From Urophycis tenuis (Eukaryota; Chordata; Actinopteri; Gadiformes; Phycidae), in NCBI GenBank assembly GCA_036785325.1, contig JAXIVH010000012.1, positions 10,173,317 to 10,237,316 on the forward strand: 64,000 nucleotides of DNA, read 5' to 3'. How positions within the stretch are numbered: position 1 is the first letter of the stretch; each line of letters begins with the position of its first letter. Shown here piece by piece: positions 38,292 through 51,045 of this stretch. Both the position numbers and the translations under genes were made by a program. The notes beneath the pieces were generated by a model, which worked only from the letters and a program-made list of their open reading frames with translations, was not told the origin of the DNA and ran no database searches.

Positions 38292-41006
38292 AACAGTACT
38301 CTTGTGCTGAAAATGGGTAAAAATTTTAAATATTTGTATTAACCTACATAAGTGAAATAAAAGGAACTATCACTCAAGTATAATATAAATGTTTATTCCA
38401 TTTAAATATAAAAAGTATGCAAATTAGGATTCACTATGGAATAATATAGTGTATGTAAGTACAGCAGTATCTAGTTGCATTAAACTCATTTACCAAGGGA
38501 GAGAGCAGCAAGGCATATTCTAGGTATGCTTGTTGCGTTTTTATTTTGATGTCTTCCGTTATCTAACCCCCCCCCCCCCACCCCCACACACGCCTCTTAA
38601 ATCACCTGTGTGGGTCCAAACGACAACACTGTCCCAGATACCCAGTTGTTCCAAAGTGTGTTTGTTCCGAGGATGTGTGTTGTATGTTGTTAGAATCTTA
38701 CGCGAAAGTCTAAATAAAATAGCCAAGGCCACACGCACCCTGAAATTTGTTTCTTTTGTGACCAAATAGAGAAATATACACCCCGCCTCTTCTTTGTTTT
38801 TTACGTTACGGTGTCGTGATTCCATGGCGAGTGACTTTAACAACACTTTTGACCGGTTGGAGGCCTACTTGAATTCTAACTCAACACAGAGTACCGGTAG
38901 CAATGGATATATTTTTAAACGCTGGCAGCATTTTGACACGATATTACATACAAGTAATTCTAAATGCATCTTCGGTTTCCAAACGGGCATTAAAATCTCA
39001 ATAACAGACGTCCGGTGTGGGTCAACGGATGCAGACGTGTGTGAACTCTTTGGAATCACAGTAACAATGTTTCTGTGTGTATTAATGCCTCCTTCCAAGA
39101 CGTGATAATATGCTATAACATGATGTGATGTTATGCAGATATGCCAATATTACAGTGTTTTAAGTGATTAACATAAGAGCCATTTTGTGTATTTTTTTTA
39201 CTTGACACCTGTCATTGCAATAGAGTTTTTTATATTTCATAACATAAGCTATAGTATTTTCTTGTGTTACATTGGTATGCACATTTAAATACTCATGTCG
39301 GACATTTTGTTTAATCTCTCAGTGTGTGCTATGTTGTTTCATCATGTTACTTTTTAACACACAGGGGATTTATCACGTTGTATATACAGTGTTCAATGAG
39401 GACCGATTGTACCATTATTTTTTTAGTATTATTTATCTCACTCATGGGTAGTTTTGCAGTGTGTATGTCTTTGTTTCCTTACATTACAACTTGCTGCTAT
39501 GACATTGAATAAACTTCCAAACTTGCTGATGCAAACTCGATGTGGACATCACATTGTCCTTCTGGCTTGATAATATACACAAATGAAATTCAATTTGATG
39601 AGAAAAAAAAAAGACATTGTATTCCGTAGAGTTCGAACCTTGCATTGGTTTGATCTTTCAGAGTAGGCCTACACTCTGAGTGTTCCCCGACTCGCCCCCC
39701 AACCCTGGTGACAAATACTACACTAGTATTTACACGACCAGCAAACAGCTCCACCAACCACAGTTCAGAAGTGAAGGCCTTGATTTCTATACAGAGTCTT
39801 GTGCACCAATCCCCCCCCCCCCCCCACACTCCACCCCACCTCCCCCATCAGCAGTAACGAACAGCCATGACAGAGACTGTCACCTTCATGTTGGGTTATG
39901 CTTCGGGGGCCAACCAATAATGTCGGCTCCGTGCGTCTGGTGTTCTTGCGATGTGATAGGGCGGTCATCGCGTGAACACACATCACACTTACAAGTAGTA
40001 ATCTGAATGTCAAAAAAAAAAAATCCATGAAGAGAGAAAGAAAGTGTCTTTTTCATATGCTTTTCAAGTGTTAAACACCCCCTACTCCACCTGGAAATTG
40101 GTAGTAGCTTATACACTCTGTATGAATGACTGAGGGTTGTCCGTCATTGGTGGAATGTCGACCAGAGAGGGCTGTTTTATCCAAACGTTGTTCATGTCAA
40201 GGGGTTACACACAAATGCTTGAGAACATTATGCTTGAGATATTTGCTTCTGTACATACAGGAATTGGTACGATACAAACATTTTGCGCTGTAATTATGGC
40301 TTTCTTATAGCAACCAATGAAACGCCGTAACCTAACACGAGCTTACGTGCAGTTTTGAATAAAATGCGAGTGGACATGTTGAATAATTGATGGTGTGGGG
40401 ATAAGAAAAGAATATTCTCATGCAACTTTTGTTTTGCACTAAAGAACAGCCCCATACACAGTGTAAAACGTTAGTGGCGATGCAGGGTCTTCTCAATAAT
40501 GATAATAATAATTAAAAAAAAAAAAAACATGTATACAGTATTGCACAAAGACTGCACAACTCAATGTATGTTTTAAGAATGTACATTTTAATTCTAATTT
40601 GTTTAATGAATGATCGAGTAACATTTGCCAATATCTGTCTGTGGAAACATAATGGAAATATGGTATTGTCTCATAAACTCTATTCATCCCTTAATTTTGC
40701 CATTGTCTTATTTTCGTTTTATCTGGTTCTTTTGCTGTGAATATTACTTACTCACTTCCTTACTTATCATTGTGCATTCTTTTGAATGGACTTTCCCCAA
40801 ATCAGGAATCATGAAACAATGTTTTTGCTACATCACAAGGTGAGCAAGATTGAATTGTCATTCCCCAAATTCAACAGTGGGGTACAGCTAAAAGCATCTT
40901 AAAATAAGTATCATGATTATTATTGTCCATATAGAATTATTGTTATTGTTATAGGCTAATTGATATGACATGACAGTAATAATAATAATAATAATAATGA
41001 TAAAGA

Positions 41007-41068
<62 letters not shown>

Positions 41069-41913
41069 CATCATTATTATTATGGCTGCTGCTATTTCCA
41101 CTGGGACCAGCCATCTGTTATGTGATGATATACTCAGTATCAGAGAGTGGGTACAGATTACATTCTGACCAAACAAAGAGAAAAGGGAAATGAATGCCGG
41201 TGGAAGGTGCGTAATATTGAATCAAGGCTCAGTTGTCGGTGATACAGGAGCAAATATAGGGGTGGACTGGACTTTACATTTACATTTACCTACCATTTTT
41301 TAACTTTAAGCTACATTTTGACACCTATATACACATACATTCAAGATCGTATGAGTTTCAACTCATTCTGACTTTAATTAGGGTCATTTAGCGTAGGCCT
41401 AAATACTTTTCCTTTACACCATGGCAGCCAAGTCCTATGACGCAAAATGAAATTAGATTAAATGTTTAGCCTCGTTGCTCTTTTTTCACATAAGCCTTTT
41501 AAGGACATCCCTGCCATAGCCCAACTCAAACCTGCAGCCGAGTAAGAAGCTACAAGCCTTACCGGTTATTACAACTACACGACGCGCCTGGTTACGTATG
41601 TGTCACAGATCTCTGCGCATGATACGCACAGCAGGGAGAAGCGTCCACAGGGTGGCGCCGGAAAACCAGGATAAAAAAAAACACAAAATGTAACAATTGC
41701 AATTCCATATCAACACTTTCAACACTTCCGAATGCATCGTTGCCTCCAGTCAAACCAAAATCTTTGTTATTTGACGATCCCGGCACCCTGATCGCGGCGT
41801 TGTTGTTGTTGTTTACACCCCGAGAGCCGACGAGGTTTCGCTGGCAGACCTTTGGAAAGGCGTGGGCCAAGTGAACGCCACTACCGCATTGAAGCGAGCT
41901 CGTTTTTTAGAAA
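38292..41913. other. Intergenic DNA between sptbn4 and micu2
   Basis: Mostly AT-rich, with an AATAAA at 39508, poly-C near 38567 and 39810, and an ATT/ATA array at 40976-41088. An ORF at about 38824-39105 has no recognisable domain. The 41700-41913 stretch is the probable promoter and 5' UTR of micu2. Confidence 0.5.
40976..41088. repeat. (ATT)n / (ATA)n microsatellite
   Basis: AATAAT units followed by about 28 ATT units, with a single GATAAAGA interruption. Confidence 0.95.
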
Positions 41914-44900
41914 ATGGCCAGCTGGGGCAGGGTTCGTAACATCTTGAGGAACTTCGCGAGGGCGCCTCGGGTACTCACAGCGTCGGGACAGTCCCGTGCT
42001 GTGGGTACTGGTGTCCTGGCGTCTCTTGTCGGAACCGGAGTGATCTATCACCATTATGGAACCGGCAGGAGCTTTCCTGCTGTCCTTTACGCACAGGAGC
42101 CACGGGTAAAGTTAGATCCAACGTAAACATGTCGGGGACAGTCTATTGACGTATCAAAATATGAATTAATCGGGATTTCACAACACACCTGCAATGTGAC
42201 CAATCAATCTGTTGTCAAATGCTCGTTCTTGATCTTTTATGAGTAACTTGACACCTTTTGTTTTGTTTTTTGTCGGTAGGAAACCGCTGTGCCGCCGCGG
42301 TCTACCAGGCGAATTCGGTTTGAACAGTTTGCCTCATTGACGTACGATCGGGAGGTTTACATGACACCAAGAGACTTCCTTTTCTCTGTGATGTTGGAGA
42401 ATGTTGACCGTAAGAAGATCATTCAAAGCTTTATAACCATAACAGATAAACTGGTGGTGGTCCTGAGTTGTGGTCTCAAAATGGTCACAAGACCATGCAA
42501 ACCTCTGTCCCTTGAACTGGTTTTTACTGTGAACGTGAACTTTATTGTTGGATTTAACAATTGTTGTGGAGGTCTTTGTGGCAATGTTAATCTGTTGATG
42601 GTACCTTTTTAATTTTTTTTATTTTTTCAGGTAAGCTGCGAAAAAAGGACTTGAAAAAGGAGGTATGCTTTTAGGGTTTCATTGTTGTGGATCTAATTCT
42701 TGATACTAGATAGGCCTACTTGATATCTAATTCTTGATACTGTAAATACAGTTCATTGTTATTAGGGTTTATGATGCACATCATGATTCTATCTTCAGGA
42801 AGTGGATACAATGTTGACTACTGCATCCCGAACACAGGCTGGTAACACCCTTTTCAGAAACGTAGGAGATAATGGTAAGATAACGTTGAGCTATACAGTG
42901 ACAAGGAAAACACTAGGTCAAAGCATTACTGTCTACAATATGCAAAATAGACTAACTGTTTTTATGCAGATTTGTTGTTTTGTGCCTTTCAGGTTTGATC
43001 TCCTACACAGAGTATCTATTCCTGTTGACTATCCTAACCAGTAAGTTTTTGATTCCCTGACCTGATTTGTTGTCCAAGGGAATTCCTCCTGTCTTGTTTC
43101 TATTTTTTTGCATCCTCAAAGACATGTGGCTTCATTGGCCACATGTTTTGCAATGTGTGCAATGTATAATAAGCAATGCCAAAATACATTGTAATGCATT
43201 TTTGGCATTGCTTATGTCAGTGCAGCACAGATAACAGCAGCATACTGTGTGTTTGTTATTTCAGAGCCTGGCACAGGATTTCATATTGCTTTCAAAATGC
43301 TTGATGCTGATGGAAATGAGCAGGTTGATAAGAAAGAGTTTCTTAAGGTAAGCCATTTAAATATTTTAATGGGGGGCTAGAATGCAATTCCATATACAAC
43401 CTATACTAATAATACTACATACATACTGTATATGGATTTAGCACTAAAATCCAGGTCATTTTCTATCTGTATTTCATTCTTTGAATAAAATGCGGTTACC
43501 TTTTTTAGCAGACACGAGTAATGTGTTCTGCCCAACTGTAATTATTCACACTTCCATTTTAAAATATTGCCACCTTTTTAATGCGGCCTCAAGTTTGGAT
43601 GGCTCCCACAAATGTAAGTATCTATGCATATTGCCAAAGCCACAGGTGAGAGCGCATTTTGCAAGGGTCTAGGGTAGCACCAAGGCCTGTACTTTGCTAT
43701 CAGTGTGGCCACTGTGGTTCGGTCAAAGCCAAGTGGAATTTCTTTGAAATGTTTTGCTTATTGGTGACAAATGTTTAGCACTGTGGCCATTGTTATGAGC
43801 TTCCCTGTTGATGTGTTCGAGAGACTGCATGTGAGCACGTTGTGAGCCATTCGTAGCACTGTGTGCTACTCAAGCCTGAGAGCAAAGTGCAAGAGCATGT
43901 GTGATGAGCTCAGGGTCAGTCATCAGAAATACAGAAATGACATGCCAAGCTTTGCATTGATTTTGTTGCCTTAAAACGCTTTTTTTAATAGCTATTCAGT
44001 TCTTGTATTTTTGCACCTACAGCTGAAGAACATCATCGGAAAAAGAAAAGGAACAATTCCCAAGGAAGGTGATGATGTGAGTAGCGAATAAAGTTATTCT
44101 CTTTTTTTTTTTTTTTTAATGTCATTTCACACGCATTTGTAAGATAAGTCGCCCGATTGCTTCTCGGGGGTTAAGAATGTGCTGATGGGATATTTAGCCT
44201 CTATAGGAGGCTTTGAGAATGACTCCACAGTGATTTGACCTCCTGGCCTGTGTGACCTTGCAGAACCCAGCAGCTGCAGTGGAGGACGTGAACACCACTC
44301 TGCAGGCCTTCTTCTTTGGACGGCACGGGGAAAACAAGCTGCAGTACAAGGAGTTCCGCAGGTAAAAACCAGTCATAGTTTTTACCATTTGACAGACACG
44401 TGATGCGATCTTCTTGTTTCTTTTTTTTTTTTTTCGGCATCAAAGGGCAGATTGCTGTCACTTCGCTTTAGCCTCTTCGGCGCCTCCCATGGTCGTTTCA
44501 GGCTTTTCTGTTGTGAGTCACTCCGGTTTCCTGGTTTCTGTTCCCCATTTCTCCAACAGGTTCATGGAGGACCTGCAGGCCGAGGTGCAGGAGATGGAGT
44601 TCCTGCAGTTCTCCAAGGGCATGGACACCATGAGGAGGGAGGACTTTGCCGAGTGGCTGCTGCACTACACCAACGAAGAAGACAACGACACCTACTGGGA
44701 GAACGTGCGCAAGAGGATCCCTGCCGGCCAGGTACAGACGTGATGAGACGTGTCCAAACGATGTGGTGGGCATTGGTGTTTGGTTTTTCCACCACACTAA
44801 GATGATCTAATAACGTGGGCCCCAATGCAAAATATTTTTTTCTCTTTGAGGACACTAAAGTATTATCCATCTACCTAATTTCGTAACACTGGATTATGGA

Positions 44901-46007
44901 AGAACTAAATAACGGGGTGTCCCGTTATTGGAAAATGATGTATGACGTGATGCCTAAGGTTTCAGTTCCTTCTTCCTGAAAGAAGGAAGGAAGGAAAGGC
45001 ATTGTACCTTTTTTACCTCTGTGAAATGTTCGCCCCCCTCGCAGAGCATCACGTTTGCCGAGTTCAAAGCCTTCTGCCTCTTCACCAACAACCTGGAGGA
45101 CTTTGCCTTCACGATGAAACTGATCACTGAGGCCAACCGACCCATCGGCATGGGTGAGATCCCACGCATCTCCACTGAAATGACCTCACTGGCCCCTTTT
45201 TCATTCCGCGTTTCTCCACCTGCTCTAAGTTGTGTGTTTTGCGTGCGCGCGCCCCTGTTTGTCTCCCGACTGTCATGGCTGTTCCGTCTGTCCATGTTGG
45301 GTCGCATCTAATGGTGATGTTTTTATCATGTCCCTTTTGTCGTTCTTCTTTCGCCGCTCACTGCAGCCCAGTTCAAGCGAGCGGTGAGGATCGCCACGGG
45401 ACACAACCTGTCCGACAACGTACTGGACACCGTGTTCAAGATCTTCGACCTGGACGGGGACAACTGCCTGAGCCACAAGGAGTTCCTCTGTGTCATGAAA
45501 GACCGAATGCTCCGCGGCCTGAAGGTGACGACCGAAAACCTTTCTGCGGTGGCAGGTTCATCCGCGCTGAAGGAGGGTGGTTGTTTTTAAATGTCTATGG
45601 AAAAAGTACGGTCGCGGGAAATTTGCTTCCTGCTGTCCAAGATTGTATGCACCGAAAAGAAATTGCATTGGAGTGAATACTTGTGACAGACGTGTTTGAT
45701 TGCCTTCTTGTGAAATCTTAAGTTTTATACTCTACTATACAAGTGTAGGATACGCGGGCTGTTATAGTAGCAAAGCTATACTAGATTCATAGTGTTGTGT
45801 AACCTACATAATTCTAACAAATGCGTGCCCTGCAGTTAAACCAGTGCTGTCTGTCTTTTGAAGACGACTGCTCCCTCTAAAACGCGTTGCTGTCATTGCA
45901 TGCAGGTGCAGCCCCAGTACGGCCTGGCAGGCTACTGGAAGTGCGTGAAGCGGGAGACCCTGAAGGGAGCGCAGGAGGCCCTGCGTGACTCCGGCAGCCC
46001 GTTCTGA
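41914..46007 (+). CDS. micu2: Mitochondrial calcium uptake protein 2-like (micu2)
   Basis: Twelve exons, 417 aa: 41914-42105, 42280-42409, 42631-42662, 42799-42874, 42993-43040, 43265-43347, 44023-44076, 44264-44361, 44560-44731, 45045-45153, 45367-45524, 45906-46007. All are GT-AG with consistent phases. An Arg-rich, acid-poor N-terminus (residues 1-30) followed by a hydrophobic Gly/Val segment suits a mitochondrial presequence. The domain core contains YMTPRDFLFSV and ISYTEYLFLLTILTKP. Two canonical EF-hands are visible: DADGNEQVDKKE (173-184) and DLDGDNCLSHKE (359-370). The ending YWKCVKRETLKG matches MICU2. MICU2 dimerises with MICU1 in the intermembrane space and sets the Ca2+ threshold of the uniporter. 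MICU3 was considered, but its C-terminus and linker differ. The ATG at 41914 opens the presequence directly. Confidence 0.9.
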
Positions 46008-46795
46008 CCGCCATGTTCTCTAGTCGTGATGATTCACGGTGTGTCATTTTGTGACGGCTGCTGCATGTACGGTGTTCGCTTTAACTACATCGGGGAGTCT
46101 GCCGCTACCGCCAGGACTGTGGTGCAACAGGGAAGACGCAACCATGATGCCGAGCAAAGGATGACACTGCACTCTATATCCCAAATGTTTACAGATTTAA
46201 ATTTTGTTTAAGAATATGCACGTTAGTACATTGTGCCACAATATAAAAAAGAAAAAGAAAAGGTAATTTATATTTTCTCTACACATATGTATTCATCAGC
46301 ATATTGATGTCGGTGTGCACAGATTATGTATGTCAATACCAAGAAATAGTGTCATCAGCTTTAAGTTTGCACAGCATACTTTTGCTATTCAAGCACATTG
46401 TGTTTACAAAACTGGTTATCTGTGGTATGGGGTTAAAAAAAACTGGGTTCGGGTTTAAATTGTGTAGCATCAACTATAACCTTTTTGCGAGTAAAAGTTA
46501 TGCAATTGAATACACATCTGAGCCTGTTTTTTTTTTTGCAGCCGAATAACACCATAACTGTTATTTTACTAGTCTGTAATTTATTATAGACTTGACCTTT
46601 CTAGATCACATGAGTATGTGAATTAACCATTGACGATTGAGGTGCTAATTATCTTACCATATATATATATATCTATATATATCTATATATAGAATATAAA
46701 AGACAAATACAAGCTGACTAGTATAGTAGATGAAGAAATTAGTGACTGATGCCAAGGTTATCTGAATACAGAATACACGGCTACAATACAATAAA
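46008..46795 (+). other. micu2: micu2 3' UTR with AATAAA at 46790
   Basis: Non-coding sequence after the stop, AT-rich, with an ATATCTATATAT repeat near 46660-46690 and an AATAAA at 46790-46795. Confidence 0.5.
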
Positions 46796-47871
46796 ATTAC
46801 ACACGAAGCCATCTTTGGTCTTCTTATCACTTACTATAAACAAATACATATAAATTTGTATTGTATCAAAAATAGAAATTACATGAGAGCCATTGAAAGT
46901 AAATTCACATTTTTGACATACAATATAGGTAATAAAGACGCATACCTCAGATGTGATTACATTAGTTGTTTTTTTAAACCCTTGGCTTTAAAAGGACCTA
47001 ATAATTTTACCTTTTTTTGGGGGGACAATCACTCAGTGTCTGGTTTGAATAATGTCGTTTTTTCTTTCGCCACCACGTACAATCAATATTGGTGTCATTC
47101 ATTTGCAGAGAACAGTATACAAAAAGTACATGAACAAAATGGAAACAAATAAACAAAAGCAACCAACCGAGAAACAGATTGTCAATTTTTAAACACACGC
47201 CCTGCGCTCTCAACCCCGGGCGAGGGAACGAGAGGAGATACACGGCCTGGCTGGGACAACCATGCTGTAGAAAATGTATCTCCCTGATTCTTCGCAGTAG
47301 GCCTTCAAATGCATGAGCGATGTCGTGATGTGAGGTAAGCCCCTACGGAAACAGACGTGTCCCTTTACTCAAAAGAGATTCCACATTGTTTTAAAAAAAA
47401 ACAAAAACAAAAAAAAACAAAAATACAGGAAAAAGGAACACTTCCAGAGCTGGCCGTCTGGCATTTTTGTGGGAGAGGTTCAGGATATTTCTGTCTCAGC
47501 TCAGAGGCACACATGTTGTACTGCAGCCAAGTGGACCTCTGCTCGAGAAATTCAGGAAGTGCTTTCAAAGTTGTCGTTTTTCCGAGCCACTGTGGAGAGA
47601 GAGTAAAATGAAAGTCAACAATGGTGTCAACCGAGGGCGGTTTTGGCTCCACCATTTCACCACAAAATGAAAGCAGGCTGTCTAAGAACAAGCGATGGTG
47701 TTTTCCCAAGTGTCTTCACTTTTTGCTCTACCCTCCCAACTAAAACTATTCATATTTCTTTCTCAACATTGCCCAGTACAACCACCACACACAAAAAACA
47801 AAAGCACCCGTTTGTCCCCCCCCCCCACCCTCCCCAAATGTTTTACCATTCACCACTGCAGGGCTGGAAGG
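46796..47871 (-). other. Probable irf2bp1 3' UTR / convergent intergenic region
   Basis: No gene. It lies downstream of both micu2 and irf2bp1, which converge here. The only clear minus-strand AATAAA I found is at 46580-46585, so the irf2bp1 transcript may run into the micu2 3' UTR. Confidence 0.4.
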
Positions 47872-49671
47872 TCAAGGGTCGCTCTCCTTCTTCACCGTCA
47901 CGTCTCCGTCGCCAGCCAGGATGGTGGAGATCTCTCCCTGCATGAAGGCCCAAGGCACGGTGGACCCCGACAGGGGACAGCGCTCCCCGCTGGGGCAGTA
48001 CACCTCCCCGCCTGGACCCTGGCTGCGGATGGAAGCCCGGGTGCACGGGAAGCAGAACTTGTGGTGCGGGACGGAGGGACACTGGACAAAGTGGGTGTCC
48101 TCCAGGCGCTCGCGGCACAGCGTGCAGCAGAGCAGCGCGCCCTGGGCACCGATCCCTGGCTCTCCTGTGGCGGAGCCGCCGCTGCTGCTGCTGGGGCCCA
48201 CCTGGCTCCCTCCCTGCCCTAGTGACGCCTGGGAGCCCGAGGCCGTGGAGGGGCTGCCGCTGGTGGGGCGGCCTGCCGAGGAGGAGGAGTGTGTGGCGGA
48301 CATGCCCGGGCTCTCCCGGGCCATCTGGTTGGTGCTCAGGCTCTCGGCAACGCCCATCAGCGCGGAGATGGGCGAGGGCTGGCTGTGCAGACGGGGCGGC
48401 GCCCCCTCCGGAGGGGCGGCCATGCCCTGGAGGGGCTCCATGCCCTGGTAGGCGCCGCGCTGCCACGCCTCTCTGGACGGGTGGTCGGGCCGCGCGCCCT
48501 CGCCCTCTCCGTTCTCGGAGCCCGGCGAGGCCTTGCGTCGCCGCGCCGCACCCTTCGGGGGCACCGGTCGGCCGGCGGAGGCCATGGGCATGCCCGCCTC
48601 GGGGTAGGGCTGCGGCAGCACCTCCTGGATGGGGGGCTCCTTGAAGAGACGCACGCCGTCGTTCAGCAGCTCGGTGAGTCCGCGCCAGTCGCCGGTGCCT
48701 TGGCGTTTCTCGTACTCGACGTAGCGCAGCCCCGAGTTCACGGCTTTGCCCGCGTCTTTGGCCGAGTCGCGGAACATCTGCCGGACCAGGTCAGGGATCT
48801 GGGAGTACACGATCCCAGAGCCGCAGGGATACTCAGCAAAAACTTTCAGCTCAAAATCAGGGTTAGTGTTAGCATCAAAGGCCAGCACGCGTCCTATTAA
48901 ATTATGATCTTTCCTGAAGCGCACGTTGAACGGGACACAGCCATTGAGGGTCACGAGGACATCTCGCACAGCTTTAGGACGAGTGGGCCAGCCTTCAGAT
49001 TTACTGCGGGCACTCTCTGCCAGCTCAGCCATTACTTCACCATTCCTCCAAACCCCAGCATCCAGACCAACCAAGGTAGAGGCACTGGGCCCCACACCCA
49101 AGGACACAGCTTGTCTTCTGCCAGATTCTCCCATTATAGGTCCAGCTGAGACGGCGATAGATGGGGCTCCAGCCCTGGACCCTGCTAACGGGGCTAATAG
49201 ACCATGAGGAGCACCTACTAACCCTTGCGCCAACAGGGCATGGGGTATGGACCCGTGTAGAGTAGAAACTGCCCCGACGATTGCCCTCCGAGGATTTGGG
49301 CTTTGCCTGCTTCCCTCCGTTATGGCCACATCTTCAGCTCTGTGCAGACCGTTGGGTAGACGAGAAGAGACCCCATACTCTCCCCTCCCCCTGTCTATAC
49401 GTTCTGAATGCTGCCGCCCCCCTTCCATTGGCCCACTCGAGGTGGGTTTGCTTTGCTGTGGTCCGGGAGACCTCCCGTCTAAAACACCATGGGTGCTTTT
49501 TAATTGCCTGGCAGTTTCTATTAGAAGCTCGATTCTGTCCGCACCATCGTAATTCACACATCCGCGACATACAGCTTCGCTGAATTCCCACAGCATTGCC
49601 CACGGCATCTTGGGGAGATCGCAAAGGTAGCACCATTGCCGTCTAGAGGATGCCTGCGAGGCGGAAGACAT
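47872..49671 (-). CDS. irf2bp1: Interferon regulatory factor 2-binding protein 1 (irf2bp1)
   Basis: Uninterrupted 599-aa ORF, as expected for this intronless family (human IRF2BP1 is about 584 aa). The ATG at 49671 was chosen because the zinc finger begins 13 residues later. The N-terminal IRF2BP zinc finger uses C14, C17, C35 and C38 (WCYLCDLPKMPWA ... AVCRGCVNYDGADRIELL). A central conserved block (PFNVRFRKDHNLIGRVLAFD and YPCGSGIVYS) follows. The C-terminal C3HC4 RING-type finger occupies residues 515-566 (CCTLCRERLEDTHFVQCP), with the family tail VPWAFMQGEI and KKESDP at the end. In mammals it is a nuclear corepressor of IRF2 with reported E3 ligase activity. The gene lies between micu2 and hnrnpl. 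IRF2BP2 and IRF2BPL share both fingers, but the overall length and short linkers fit IRF2BP1 best. Confidence 0.9.
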   Translation of the reverse strand: MSSASQASSRRQWCYLCDLPKMPWAMLWEFSEAVCRGCVNYDGADRIELLIETARQLKSTHGVLDGRSPGPQQSKPTSSGPMEGGRQHSERIDRGRGEYGVSSRLPNGLHRAEDVAITEGSRQSPNPRRAIVGAVSTLHGSIPHALLAQGLVGAPHGLLAPLAGSRAGAPSIAVSAGPIMGESGRRQAVSLGVGPSASTLVGLDAGVWRNGEVMAELAESARSKSEGWPTRPKAVRDVLVTLNGCVPFNVRFRKDHNLIGRVLAFDANTNPDFELKVFAEYPCGSGIVYSQIPDLVRQMFRDSAKDAGKAVNSGLRYVEYEKRQGTGDWRGLTELLNDGVRLFKEPPIQEVLPQPYPEAGMPMASAGRPVPPKGAARRRKASPGSENGEGEGARPDHPSREAWQRGAYQGMEPLQGMAAPPEGAPPRLHSQPSPISALMGVAESLSTNQMARESPGMSATHSSSSAGRPTSGSPSTASGSQASLGQGGSQVGPSSSSGGSATGEPGIGAQGALLCCTLCRERLEDTHFVQCPSVPHHKFCFPCTRASIRSQGPGGEVYCPSGERCPLSGSTVPWAFMQGEISTILAGDGDVTVKKESDP

Positions 49672-50746
49672 GTTGTTTACAGGCCCTCGCACAAACTTTC
49701 TTCAGAGGCCCACGCTGTGCAGTCTTCGTGTTTCAATAATTATTTAATATCCAGACACGATCGGCCGCATGTCTCGAGATCTGTATGAATTATTACAATT
49801 AAACTAAGATTGAACGCGACAGAGGATTACACCGTTAAAAAGTTAGCAACGTCTTCTTTCTTGGGTTGTTCGTGTCGGTCTGTCTGGAAGGAAGTAAAAT
49901 GTTGTAAGACACCGGATACACCTACACGTCAATACCGCTGCATTGTGGGAGTTGAAGTTCCGTCGTTCGTTTGTGCATATACCTCGAAATGTTGTCAGAT
50001 GGTCTGAAATGTTGTCAGGTGATGAGATATTTTAATTTGTGCATTTACTTAACCAGGATTGGATACTTTATAGACATAGCACAAATGTCGCTCTGAAGTA
50101 CGTTAAAACAACACGGTTTAAACAAAGGGCCCTTTCTAGTTGCGGTGCTCTATAGTGGCCGTTTTGGACGTTCTATTTGTATTAAAAATGAATACTGTTG
50201 ATTTACGTGAAAACTTAATTTTACAAAATGTTGTAAAAAAAAAAATCGTATACATTTTTGATCGTGATGAAACCGAAATAATCTATAAGTATATTTTTCA
50301 CAAATCTCAAGTGAATTTGAGAAGTCCTGTTCATGGCAGTGTACATATTTCATCCGGGTCTCACACACCGCATGACCGAGAAGACCGCGGAGGTTCCCTT
50401 GCAGGCCGGAAGAAGGCGCTGTGAGCTCACGTGTGGCGTGACTTTCTCCTCTGTGGTGTATTTTATTTATTGCAGCTGCTTACATTACATGTCATGGCCT
50501 TTGAATAAATATATAAATGTAGATATTCACTCAACTAAAAATTTGATCTTAATAAGGGAACTGCCAAAAAAAAAATGCCATGGCAACTTTAGGCTGTTAC
50601 TATGGCATGATACATGGCTAAAATATATTTCGTTTCCCTTTACCTTTTCAAATAGCATGATGGGACTATTCTAAGAAATATACCTGTGGCCTTTGTGTTA
50701 AGTAACTGATCAGAAAAAAACACAGCATAGGTTAACATTCATCACT
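49672..50746. other. irf2bp1 5' flank and intergenic DNA
   Basis: About 1 kb with no gene. The 49672-49990 part is the likely promoter and 5' UTR of irf2bp1. The remainder is AT-rich with no recognised repeat. Confidence 0.5.
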
Positions 50747-50752
50747 TTATTA
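50747..50752 (-). terminator. hnrnpl: hnrnpl polyadenylation signal (AATAAA)
   Basis: Minus-strand AATAAA about 295 nt past the hnrnpl stop codon, giving a short 3' UTR. Confidence 0.6.
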
Positions 50753-51045
50753 AAAAAAAAAAAAAGGTTCACTTGTAAATTAATTTAAAGCAGGTGTAGG
50801 TGGGGGGTGTTCTGTGAAATGGAACATACTAAAAATAAAAACGATAGCACAAAAATAAAAAAGGATAAACTTAATCATACAAAATCTATTTTAAGTTAAA
50901 GTAAAAGGGTTTCTAAAACCCGTTGATCCTACGCTTTTGTCAATACAGATTGGATATTCTATAGGGGCGTGACAACTTAACTTTGACATACATTATGCGA
51001 GAACACAAAACTATAGAAACGGGTGGAGAGAGAGTGCATCTTCGT

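Noticed and set aside
38824..39105. 94-codon ORF downstream of sptbn4 (starts MASDFNNTFDRLEAY)
   Set aside because: It has ordinary composition but no recognisable family, no splice or promoter context, and could occur by chance in a UTR or intergenic region.
41914..46007. micu3 instead of micu2
   Set aside because: TILTKPGTGFHIAFKMLD and the YWKCVKRETLKG ending match MICU2; the long MICU3-specific insertion after the first EF-hand is absent.
47872..48551. Extra Arg/Pro-rich ORFs on both strands over irf2bp1
   Set aside because: Shadow frames of a GC-rich coding exon; they lack the cysteine fingers.
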